Assembly (NCBI GenBank): GCA_030220185.1
Contig: JASPKZ010005705.1
Location: forward strand, 1,723,501-1,787,500
Length of the DNA stretch: 64,000 bases
Reading direction: 5' to 3'
From: Diploptera punctata
Taxonomy: Eukaryota; Arthropoda; Insecta; Blattodea; Blaberidae
Under the pieces are notes generated by a model. The model was not told the origin of the DNA. It ran no database searches and saw only the letters and a list, made by a program, of their open reading frames with translations. Of this stretch, positions 54,872 through 64,000 are shown piece after piece. The first letter of the stretch is position 1. Every line of letters begins with the position of its first letter. The position numbers were made by a program, and so were the translations under genes.

Positions 54872-55549
54872 CAGATTTTAGAAAAGAAATGGGAATATAA
54901 TGGTACTGTACATCAACTATATGTAGACTTCAAAAAAGCATATGATTCAATTAAGAGGGAGAAGTTATATAGTATCCTGCTGGAGTTCGGAATTCTTAAA
55001 AAGTTAGTTAGACTTATACGAATGTGTCTAAATGGCACAAAGAGTAGGGTGCGTGTAGGCAAACAGTTTTCGGACACTTTTGAAATCCAGAATGGGTTGA
55101 AGCAAGGAGATGCACTATCTCCTCTACTATTTAATTTTGTACTAGAGCATGCCATTAAATCTTTAGAGAATGAGGAAGGCTTACAACTGAATGGTATTAA
55201 TAAGCTGTTAGTTTATGCTGATGATGTAATATTATTGGCCGATAGCGAGGAGACACTAAAGGCCAACACGCACGCACTATTGAGTAACACTAAGAAATTA
55301 GGACTGGAAGTAAATATCAATAAAACTAAATATATGGTCACATGTAGAAATTCATTATATAATGGAAATGGACAGCTAATGACAAATGAGGGAAATTTTG
55401 AGGAAGTGGCTGAATTCAAATACCTAGGAACAATAATCACAAATAGGAATGAGATGCATAAAGAGGTTAAACATAGGCTCAATTCTGGAAATGCGTGCTA
55501 TTATGCATTGCAGAGACTCTTGATATCCCAACTCCTTTCAAAACGTTAA
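54872..55549 (+). pseudogene. LINE reverse transcriptase, part 2 (catalytic boxes)
   Basis: After the stop the same frame continues: DFKKAYDS (first catalytic Asp), FEIQNGLKQGDALSPLLFNF (GLRQGDxLSPxLF box), and LLVYADDVILLADSEE with the YADD catalytic motif. Then LGLEVNINKTKYMV and AEFKYLGTIITNRNEMHKEV follow. The frame ends at 55549 after a two-base deletion (aaacgtt against aaaaacgtt at 24.23 kb). All catalytic residues are present. Confidence 0.88.
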
Positions 55550-56018
55550 ACTGAAAATATATAAAACTATTATTCTACCAGTTATATTATATGGGTGCGA
55601 AACATGGACTCTTACTTTAAGGGAGGAAAGGAGATTACGAGTATTTGAGAATAAAGTACTTAGGAAAATTTTTGGACCAAAGAGAGATGAACAGACAGGT
55701 GAATGGAGAAGACTACATAACAATGAACTACATGGTATTTATAGGAAGCCAGATATAATAAGAACAGTTAAGTCTCGTAGACTGCGATGGGCAGGACATG
55801 TTTCACGTATGGGGAATGAAAGACTTGCATGGAAGCTTCTTGTAGGAAAGCCAGAGGGAAAACGCCCAGTTGGTAGACTAAGAATGAGGTGGGAGAATAA
55901 CATTAACTATGATTTGAGGGAAGTAGATTATACAGGGAATGATTGGAAAGTATTAGCTCAGGATAGGGATGTATGGAGGGCGTATGTCCGCGCGGCCATG
56001 AACCTACGGGTTCGATAG
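55550..56018 (+). pseudogene. LINE ORF2 C-terminal part after the frame slip
   Basis: LKIYKTIILPVILYGCETWT, RRLRVFENKVLRKIFGPKRD, DIIRTVKSRRLRWAGHVSRM, GKRPVGRLRMRWENNINYDL and DRDVWRAYVRAAMNLRVR, then TAG. The C-terminus matches the fragments at 20.7, 24.5 and 43.3 kb. Confidence 0.85.
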
Positions 56019-56109
56019 TGCCAGTGAGTAAGTAAGTAAGTAAGTAAGACTAAATATCATACACAGGGTAAAACTCAGGCTGCACGAATTTGTTCAAAAA
56101 TGATATTTT

Positions 56110-56226
56110 TTACCGGTGAGAGAAAACCCGGAAAACTCTCACCCAGCAAACTTGTCCCGACCAGGGATAGAATCCGAGTCCGCTGCGTAAGGGACAGTGA
56201 CTCTAAACTAAAACCACAGCGGTGGA
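56110..56226 (-). mobile_element. tRNA-derived SINE (type B) head fragment
   Basis: The minus strand has gtccaccgctgtggttttag, the B box cggactcggattctatccc, then tcgggacaagtttgctgggt. Confidence 0.7.
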
Positions 56227-57295
56227 CAATTAGATATTTTAAAACTAGAATGTTCTTCTTTCAAATTAATCCCCACAAAAAAAGTCCCTAAACCAATTTT
56301 CCCATAGAAATATATGTTACGCTAAATGAGTATCTTAAAAAAGAACCTAAATTAGTTTATAAACATCAAACATGCATTATATTCTATAAAATGAAAACAG
56401 CTCTTTCTTTAGTAATCATTGAAATAACTTAGTTTTAAATTCCTTCGTTTTATCTTATCTGTCTTTAAAATTAATTATGTTCTTATGTAGATTGATTGGA
56501 TAGCAACGTCTTTCTCTTTTATGAAGTAATCCAAGCAATTAACTAAGAAGGAATTATTTTCTAAAGCGGAAAAGTTCCACAAATGGATTTACTCTAGCTG
56601 TTGCGATGGTAAGAGAAGCTCTCATCCTGCACTCTAGCGGACAGAGATGCGAACTAATTAGCGTCTATCTTTTATGATGGAAAACATTGAGATTAAGATG
56701 CGACTTTGATTTTCAATGTCAGCCATTTTCTAGAAAAAAATAAGGGAAGTCTATTGTTGGATGTCTAACTTTTGTTAAACAAAATGATTAATTCTTTTTG
56801 TGTATGGTATTTCAGAGAATTCATTCTCCTTTTTGCAAGTGAGATTAAAAAGGCTATTCAACAGACTGGATTCCTGCAATTCACGTTCAACTTACACAAT
56901 ACCCGAGTATTATTACGTTTTCAATTTTACATCAGAGATAATAAACTGTATTTAAACACATTTTCAATTTTTTTTCAAAACCGAAAGAGGTAAAATGACT
57001 TTTTGTTTACAATTTATTGTATTGTGGTCATTGTAGTAATGTTTTGTTTATTATTATACAGATTCTATTCAAGAAAACAATGCTTTTGTGCACATAACTA
57101 ATGTCAAAGACTTAATAGTATTGGCAGTAGAATTCGTGACCTAAAATTTGATAAGGGTGACATAGAACATAAGAGAACTCATGCAGTGGAACAGGTTGAG
57201 ACGACACTACAGAACTAGTCCCGGTTGGTGATTAAAACAGTGATATCCTACGACATATCTCAATCAGTTCCTATAGTAACGCTGCTATATCATGA
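56227..57295. other. unassigned DNA
   Basis: Just over 1 kb with no recognised element. The 73-codon plus frame at 56772-56993 has no family features. Confidence 0.3.
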
Positions 57296-57850
57296 AAATA
57301 CTTTTTAGCACGATAGTGCGATCTCTCGTATTACAGGAATGGCGAACTTGTTTGAAAGTTCAATTTCCTAAATTTCGGAGTTACCAACCTATAAATAACT
57401 AAATAACTATACCTACCTAGGGCGGGAAGTAAAACCATTGCCCTTTATGTATACTACGTACAATGTATACACAAAATATATCCAAAACGTAGTCTTAATA
57501 TGCATTAAACGAAACAAATCATTGCATTTAAATGAACTGAACTTTATTTGAAACAATATAAAACAATAAATTCGTATTTGCCGCCAATTAATGCCTGATT
57601 GGTGTCACGGCCTGTTGCAGTCTCAACTAAATTATTTTCGGAATTTAGTATATATATATATATATATATAATATATATATATATATTGGCCAGACTGCTA
57701 ACGTCAGTCAGTTATTTATAATGAACACAAATATGTCCAACATAGGTGTCATTATTTTAGTATTATTTATTAATTTGGAAACACTATCGTGCAAAAAATA
57801 ATGCACAATAGGCGTTTTTGAAGTGTTTTACAGAATCTCGGAAATTAAAA
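57296..57850 (-). repeat. unclassified dispersed repeat, copy 2
   Basis: The reverse complement of 3445-3980 with moderate divergence. An (at)n block at 57648-57688 has grown inside this copy where copy 1 has agatgtttattatt. Confidence 0.65.
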
Positions 57851-57929
57851 ACATAACACAGAAATAAGACAACAACTAAAAGTAGAGGTATTAAACACAA
57901 CAATACTGAAATACAGAACAAAACTGGAA

Positions 57930-58090
57930 AGAACACTTAACAAGGATGAATGAGAATAGAATACCAAAAGTAGCATACAACTATTCACCACGAGGAAGAA
58001 GAAGTTTGGGAAGACCAAAGAAAAGGTGGACAGCAATTTGGAGCCGGAACAGGCTAGTAAATAAGCGTAAACCGTGACGAAGAAGAAGAA
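57930..58090 (+). mobile_element. LINE ORF2 C-terminal fragment (family E)
   Basis: NRIPKVAYNYSPRGRRSLGR then PKKRWTAIWSRNRLVNKRKP, stop, then a (gaa)n tail. It matches 12.9 kb (NYHPRGRISLGRPHKRW). Confidence 0.65.
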
Positions 58091-59258
58091 GCTATTGCCC
58101 GATTTTTAATAATTTCCTCTCTTCTGTAAAAACAACTTCCCAACCTCGCATTGCAATATAGTATTTCTCCAGAATCATCCCTAAAATATGTTCTTATTCA
58201 AACATTAGCTTCTTCAATCTTATTATTTGTAGTTATTTTAAAATCTACTACTTAAAGATTATTTTCATTTATATCAATAAATCAATATTTTAATTGTTGA
58301 CACTAATGTTATATGATTAACTAATTCTTCTCATCATATGTAAGTGCTAATTTACTATTGATTGCTTTAAGAAACCATTACTTGCCTTCAGTCTTCTGAT
58401 GACTCTTGAATTTGAATTGGAATATATCTAAAATGCAATCTTAAAGCTAACGCCTATGATTTGGCCTATGAGCGAGTGTACTAGAACATGATTCGCAGAT
58501 ATAATGTGTGAACAAGCTTGGTGGTCGCCAAGTCGTACTGCTGTTAGAGTGGATCAGAACTAATAAAAATGTTAATTTCAATAAAAAAGTTTTATTAGTT
58601 TGCGAATAAACAATGCAGTTTGAAAGATAAAAATTCCTATTCAAAACGTTATCATTTGGCTGATTTTGACTATTTAACTCATAGACCGATAATCGTGCCT
58701 CTTCCTGTTCGTAATGACTTCTTTGACAAGGATCTCGATTGAACATTGTACGATCGATACGGTACAGCAAGAAATGCCAAAAGAAAACTTCAAAATTTAC
58801 CAGAAAAGAGAAAGATCAGTTCTGTTGCTCTAAAAAAGATTATTAAATGTTTTATAATGAATCAGCATTATTGTTAATAGTTATTTCTCATACAATCGTC
58901 TGTTATTGATTTTTTTAGCCCAAAGAGACTTAACAGTAAAGATATTCTATTTATAATTATACAGCAGGCTTCGAAATCGCCCGGAAGTAAGATTAGAATA
59001 CATAACCTTACATTTGGTAAATATTAAACGTATTTTTTTTTTTTAGCTTCTGATGTATTATTCGCTAAATAGTCACTCCAAATCAACCTCTTGTTAAATT
59101 ACTGTTGATAATCTGTATTTTATTATGGAATCTTGGAACATATCCCCTATATCTCCATACAAATTACCATTCCATATTCACGAATCATATCCCCCGCGAA
59201 TAAGGAGCATTTACTGTACATTCACGAGTGTTTGGCCCGATCTACTCCTACATCTATA
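58091..59258. other. unassigned AT-rich DNA
   Basis: Nothing recognised in about 1.2 kb. Confidence 0.3.
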
Positions 59259-59628
59259 ATGGTGTAACACCTTAACGTTGAGCTTTAGCCTCTGTTTTGT
59301 TAGAAGTTACTATACCAAATTAATTTAGTTATGCTTATTTCCTTACATATGTCATGAATGGTATGCGGTCATCATACTGACCCAATGATACATCTAGCAG
59401 GCAACTAAGGTATTACTAGGATGAAGAGGTTGGTAAATTTTGCTTAGAGGCCGCTTTATTTAGGCTTAAGGATTTTTACGAGCCTGGAAATCTTCAGGCT
59501 TGGGACCCACGACTTAAAGTCCCTGCCGAAGGAATTGCTCCTTCGATTTTTTCATCCTAAAAAATCCATCGACCCCGGGTTTAAACCCACGACAGAAGCA
59601 AGGAACATAACCAATAGTCCACCGCGTC
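59259..59628 (-). mobile_element. tRNA-derived SINE (type A)
   Basis: The minus-strand head acgcggtggactattggttatg and the type A body are present, with a small deletion at the B box (gtcgtgggtttaaacccggg). Confidence 0.8.
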
Positions 59629-59762
59629 TTTAAGGCCTGATCCATTTTTTTTAAGTGACTAGCCCCAATCAGGAAGATAACATTTATACTGCACTTTATT
59701 TGTTTGGAGCGACCCGCAAATATAATCATTAATGGACCTACATAAATATTGAATATTCTATT

Positions 59763-60013
59763 CTATAGTAATTCTGCCCGAGGGCAGATCTTTCACTGCA
59801 ATCATAGCATTTCCATGTTATGTTTTGCAGCTTTACTAAGGAATTATAGGTGTGGTACTTCCCGTTGATTTCCACATCTAAGATGGATGATAATGATAAG
59901 GATGATGATGATGGCCGGATGATTTTCGGGCCCTAAGCTTCCTGCCATTTGTCTTACGGGTGAGGAAAAACCCCCGTAAAAAACCTCACACAGGAGCCTG
60001 TTCCGACCGGGAC
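59763..60013 (-). mobile_element. tRNA-derived SINE (type B, tail 1), head missing
   Basis: Body (ttttttacgggggtttttcc, cccgaaaatcatccggccat) and tail 1 (gaaatcaacgggaagtacca, ctgccctcgggcagaattac). Confidence 0.8.
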
Positions 60014-60522
60014 GCAACAGGCAGTAGTAGTATTTTATTTAATGACTAATAAAACAAACAAATCATTGGCGTCACAATTTAAATTTGGGCATTAATTTTG
60101 TATAGAGACACCTTTATTTCAAAAGTTGAGGTTCTTTAAGTTTTCAAAATACTTACTATTCAACAAAAACCATAAAATTCATTAAAAAATGGACTTAGGC
60201 TGCTTTTCTTTTTAATTCTTTCAATCGCATAACTTCAGTCTTTTTGTAGGAATTAAAATCCTTATGAGACTAAATAATAAGCCAATGCCTTAGTCGTTGC
60301 ATTTATATGCAGAGACCAAGACCAAGCAGTCCCTTGCTATGAGATTAGCATCTACACAGGGGTCTAGTAAATTACAAATATGAAATTCCCGACTATTTCC
60401 CGGTTTTTTTACGACATCAAAAAATGATTTCCGAGCATTTTAGTGCTAAACTGAATTAATTCTGGTAATGCTAACTTTCTAAAAATATGTTTTAATATGT
60501 GTAAGTAATAAAAACTTATATG
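60014..60522. other. mostly unassigned DNA
   Basis: gaaattcccgactatttccc ggtttt at about 60381-60406 recurs at 61197-61222 (see the hAT-like end). Nothing else is recognised. Confidence 0.3.
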
Positions 60523-60524
60523 TA

Positions 60525-61012
60525 TAGTCGGCTCAGTCATTTAGTTTACAGGCGGCATCAAAGGCAACTGTTTTCCCCTGGTTTAAAAAATACATTGTTA
60601 CTGCCAGGTAGAGCCGGGAGTTGTCGTTAGACTTCTAAGAGGCCGCCCCAACTGGAGCTTTAATAAATTTTATAATCCTATCATCTATACTATGGGAACA
60701 TTTTAACATTCCCTCCGTCCCGTTCAGCCTAAAATATTTACAATTTTTGATAACTGCAAATTGAACAACAATTCTCTGCCAATAATGTATTCGCATTTTT
60801 AAATGACGTTTCCATGTCAACTCCGCATGGATATAATATTATCTTAACAGCGTTGCAACTTTTATCTTTTGCAGTATCTTTAGTTGGTAAAAATTGATTC
60901 TAGTGAATAAAAGGTGACAACGCTGCTTGATATGCTAAATACTTATACGTGCAAAATAGACCTACTTAACCACAAAGTAAAACGCCTGTAAACTAAATGA
61001 CTGAACCCACTA
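60525..61012. mobile_element. TIR element (MITE), long copy
   Basis: The same inverted ends as 4241-4584 (tagtcggctcagtcatttag ... ctaaatgactgaacccacta) and TA on both sides (60523-60524, 61013-61014). It is 488 bp, with about 140 bp of extra internal sequence compared with the short copy. No transposase. Confidence 0.8.
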
Positions 61013-61194
61013 TAGCTGCGTGTGCTTAACTATTGTTTTGTAACACGATATGTTGGAAAATGTCGCCAAATGTATGCTATAGTTTCATAAACACTTCTTG
61101 CAAGAAATATTCCAATATCTATACACATTTTTTGGACTGTGGTTTAACGATTGTGGTTCTTTTCATTTGAATATAGGACAGATGTTCACGTCTT

Positions 61195-61290
61195 TACGAA
61201 TTCCCGTCTATTTCCCGGTTTTCCCGGTTGCTTTCAAATTCCTGATTTATTCCCGGATTTCAAGGTTTTCCCGACAGTTGACACCCTGAG
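61195..61290 (-). mobile_element. hAT-like terminal fragment
   Basis: Read on the minus strand: cagggtgtcaactgtcggga, aaaccttgaaatccgggaat, aaatcaggaatttgaaagca, accgggaaaaccgggaaata. A cagggt start followed by gggaa-rich subterminal repeats is typical of hAT ends. Only one end was found. Confidence 0.4.
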
Positions 61291-61334
61291 TGTACAATTT
61301 CTATTTCAGAATAAAACTCTGCACAACATAAGAT

Positions 61335-61432
61335 AATGATACACACACACAGCGAGGTAAAGATTTAAAATCTCCTAACTCGTCGGAAATAGAACCTGGG
61401 CCGCTGGATGAAAAGTAGGGACCTTGCCACGG
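61335..61432 (-). mobile_element. SINE head fragment
   Basis: The minus strand reads ccgtggcaaggtccctactt then ccaggttctatttccgacg (B-box-like) and ggagattttaaatctttacc. Confidence 0.4.
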
Positions 61433-61439
61433 TGTCGGA

Positions 61440-62150
61440 AAATCCAGTTCTTCAAATAGGAATGATCACGTGTGATATTGGAGATTACGTTTTGAAAATT
61501 TTACACTCGACACCCTGTGTTTTTAGAATTCAGTTTGAACAAATGCCATCTACGCTGCGGTAAGTGGCAAAGTACACTATAATCAAAACTTTGGACGCTC
61601 CAACCTCTACCGTTCTTTTAGTTTTGCTAAACCCATTAACTATCCGCTTCTACCCTTTCCCAGTCCACAACTAAAAATTAAACAAACTTAAAGCATGAAA
61701 GAGAGGTTTATATACTTGTCCAAAATCGATTTCCTAATTCAGTATACTGAACGGTGACACGTTATCAAAACCCTTAAGCTACCTTCCCCTCTTCCACCCC
61801 TTCTTAATTCTGTTTAAATATATAGACCACGTATAAAAAAGGAGTTTGTAATTTACATACTTAATGATGTGGTTACAAAGAGGTGGTTTGCACCCTCTTT
61901 CATCCCCCAGGGATTACCATCCTTGGTATATTTCCTACACAAAGTCACTTTTTCTACAAAACAAATTGAAATAGCAAGAAACTTTATAAAATGGAATGTA
62001 ATGTATTTGTCTATCTGAGGATCTATCCATCTATCGAACTATCTTCAGATCTATTCATATACCCATATTCTGTCTATCCTCCATTCATTCATCTATATAT
62101 TCATTTATTCATCAATTTATCTACCTATCTATAACTGTATAAATATATGC
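61440..62150. other. unassigned DNA
   Basis: A (ctat/catt)n-like stretch at about 62010-62140; nothing else recognised. Confidence 0.3.
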
Positions 62151-62151
62151 A

Positions 62152-62221
62152 TGAGACATCTAGCAGGCAATTAAGGTATTAATTGGATGGATGAAGGTCG
62201 ATTAATTTTGAATAGAGGCAT
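62152..62221 (-). mobile_element. tRNA-derived SINE (type A) fragment
   Basis: tgagacatctagcaggcaat then taaggtattaattggatg, an internal 70 bp of type A. Confidence 0.65.
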
Positions 62222-62245
62222 TATCTATATATGTAATGTATATAA

Positions 62246-62645
62246 CTAACTCACTGGTTCTATCGAACCCGTAAGTTCATGGCCTCAGGGACATAATCTC
62301 TCCACACATCTCTATCTTGAGCTAATGTTTTCCATCTCCTGTATAGTCTACTTCCCTCAAATCATGGTTAATGTTTTTCTCCCATCTCATTCTTGGTCTA
62401 CGAACTGGGCGTTTTCCCTCGGTTCTCCTACAAGAAAGCTTCAATGTAGCACTTTAATTTCCCATTCGTGCAACGTGTCCTGCCCAACGCAGTCTACGAG
62501 ACTTAACTGTTCTTATTATATCTGGCTTCCTATAAAGATCATGTAGCTCAATTTTATGTAGTTTTCTCCATTCACTTCTCTGTTCATCTCTCTTTGGTCC
62601 AAAAATTTAACTAAGATTTTTTTTTCTCAAATACTCGTAACTCAT
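62246..62645 (-). mobile_element. RTE-like LINE 3' part
   Basis: The minus strand matches 55.66-56.03 kb: cgaacccgtaagttcatggc, then ctacgaactgggcgttttcc, ctgcccaacgcagtctacga, ctctgttcatctctctttgg. Small indels break the frame. Confidence 0.8.
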
Positions 62646-62744
62646 AAACGACATGTTTGCGACTATATGTTCCTTCACAAAAAAAAATGATTCGCTCTGC
62701 ATTGCCTATCACCCCTATCATTTTCTCCGTGGTTCGAAACCGTC

Positions 62745-62792
62745 CAGGCATTTATTTTTCTTATCATGTCATATATATATTCAATTTAATTA
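62745..62792 (+). repeat. truncated tRNA-like element flank
   Basis: ccgtccaggcatttattttt then cttatcatgtcatatatat mirrors 18465-18514, the flank and the first bases of the tRNA-like sequence. Confidence 0.5.
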
Positions 62793-62799
62793 ATGGCTC

Positions 62800-63340
62800 T
62801 GTAAGTATAAGTTTCACATGAAACAGTTAATACCCCGAAGGGCTATAGCCTACATATTCATAATTATAAGAAGATATTGTTTTCTGAGTAAATTACAATA
62901 ATACAATACAAAAATCAACATAATTTATGAAGAGATAAAATTATATTTTGGGATGCAGTAAATTAGATGGTTTCCCGAATTCCTAATACATTACGTCATT
63001 TCGACGGAAATAAATTCAACTTAAGTAAATTAACACCTATACAGCATTTAGTGAACGTTAATTGATGAAATTTGACTAAGAGACAACTGAGAATCGAGGA
63101 GTGACACGTCTGTAAAATGTACCTCGTCTCGACCAGAAATAACCAAGTTGTTGAACAATACAGAGCCGGTGAGTTCTTTCTCCATTCATTTGTTTCGCTT
63201 CCCTTTTGTTTCCGATGTCTGGTGAGATACAACCTGTTTTCAAAATCCGTTAACCATTCTTTCCTAAACGACAATGTCATAGTTTTTAAGACTAATCTAC
63301 AGAACGAGTTATCTTATTAGACACAATCATTTAAGATTAG
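62800..63340. other. unassigned DNA
   Basis: Nothing recognised. The 94-codon minus frame at 62996-63280 has no family features. Confidence 0.3.
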
Positions 63341-63729
63341 CGACCGCGGTGGACTAGTGGTTATGCTTCTTGCCTCTAGTTTCGAGCGTCGCGCGTTCAA
63401 ACCCGGCCGGGGTCGATGGATTTTTCTTTTAAGACGCAAAAATATCCAAGGAGCAAGTCCTCCGGGAGGGACTTCAAGCCGTGGTGCCCGAGTCTGAAGA
63501 TTTTCAGGCTCGTAAAAGTTCCTTAAGCTTGAAAAATAGGTCTCTAAGCAAATTTACCGACATCAACGTTCTAGTAATACCTTAGTTGCCTGCTAGATGT
63601 ATCATTGGGTCGGTGTTGACCGCATGCCATCCATGACATCTATGAGCAAATAAGATAACTAAAAATTAAATTGGTCTAGTAACTCATTACAAAGGAGAGG
63701 CTATAGCTCAACAATGGGCTACACTACTA
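63341..63729 (+). mobile_element. tRNA-derived SINE (type A), full length
   Basis: Head gcggtggactagtggttatg, B box gcgttcaaaccc, body gaagattttcaggctcgtaa and ccttagttgcctgctagatg, end ggctatagctcaacaatggg then an (aat)n tail. The best type A reference in the window. Confidence 0.88.
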
Positions 63730-63731
63730 TA

Positions 63732-63767
<36 letters not shown>

Positions 63768-63870
63768 TAATAATAAATAATAATAATAAATAATAATAAT
63801 AATAATAATAAATAATTAATAATAATAAATAATAATAATTAATAATAATAATAATAAATAATAATAATAA
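63730..63870. repeat. (AAT)n/(AAAT)n microsatellite
   Basis: It lies between the 3' ends of two convergent SINEs. Confidence 0.95.
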
Positions 63871-64000
63871 ATCCATCCATAGTAATTCTGCCCGAAGGCA
63901 GGTCCTTCACTGTATTCATAGCATTTCCATGCTATGATTACAGCTTTACTAGGGAATTGTGTAGGTGTGGTAGCTTCCCGTTGCTTTCCACAATAATAAA
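63871..64000 (-). mobile_element. tRNA-derived SINE (type B, tail 1), cut by the window end
   Basis: atccatccatagtaattctg then cccgaaggcaggtcc, to ggtagcttcccgttgctttc; the tail of type B on the minus strand. Confidence 0.8.

Larger units (their letters stand above)
54524..56048 (+). mobile_element. RTE-like LINE, 5'-truncated, best preserved copy
   Basis: About 1.5 kb from inside the reverse transcriptase domain to the 3' end gttcgatagtgccagtgagt and an (aagt)n tail of six units. Only one stop and one frame slip separate it from an open ORF. The endonuclease domain is absent. Confidence 0.9.

Overview
This window looks like intergenic or intronic DNA of an insect with a large, repeat-rich genome. 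It is AT-rich and has no operons, no ribosome binding sites and almost no open coding sequence. Nearly everything recognisable is transposon debris: tRNA-derived SINEs, several non-LTR (LINE) families, Penelope-like (PLE), Tc1/mariner, Helitron-like and foldback elements, and long (TTA)n, (TA)n and (CA)n microsatellites. The RTE-like LINE C-termini and the SINE set recall cockroach (Blattodea, Periplaneta-like) genomes. That assignment is from memory and has not been tested.

Layout. 0-5 kb: a PLE end, two head-to-head CR1/L2-type LINE fragments (one carrying a 34-unit, 34-bp minisatellite), and a TIR element inserted in a third LINE. 5-11 kb: a foldback element, a SINE, and the only candidate host exon (minus strand, ATG at 7327, splice donor at 6999/6998), followed by about 3 kb of non-repetitive upstream DNA. 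11-24 kb: SINEs, LINE ends, microsatellites, a Helitron-like element in each orientation, and long-TIR elements. 24-27 kb: an RTE-like LINE 3' part and a complete but frameshifted Tc1-like (DD34E) transposon. 27-46 kb: SINEs, Helitron-like copies, two short mariner-like elements with only a helix-turn-helix region, three inverted PLE-end pairs, and a decayed copy of a multicopy arthropod gene. 46-54 kb: a CR1/L2-type LINE, large (TTA)n arrays, an RTE-like ORF2 C-terminus, and a long hairpin beside a tRNA-Tyr-like pseudogene. 54-64 kb: the best preserved LINE reverse transcriptase (one stop, one frameshift), the second TIR-element copy, and more SINEs.

Nesting can be read directly in several places. 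A SINE sits inside another SINE (target duplication aacttgg), a SINE inside a Helitron-like end (13-bp duplication), a mariner-like element inside an RTE LINE (TA duplication), and a TIR element inside a LINE (TA duplication). I see no intact autonomous element and no gene cluster that would make a new molecular system. The most unusual items are the minisatellite grown from LINE reverse transcriptase codons, the PLE inverted pairs with hammerhead-like hairpins, and the single putative host exon. Family names come from motif recognition, not database searches.
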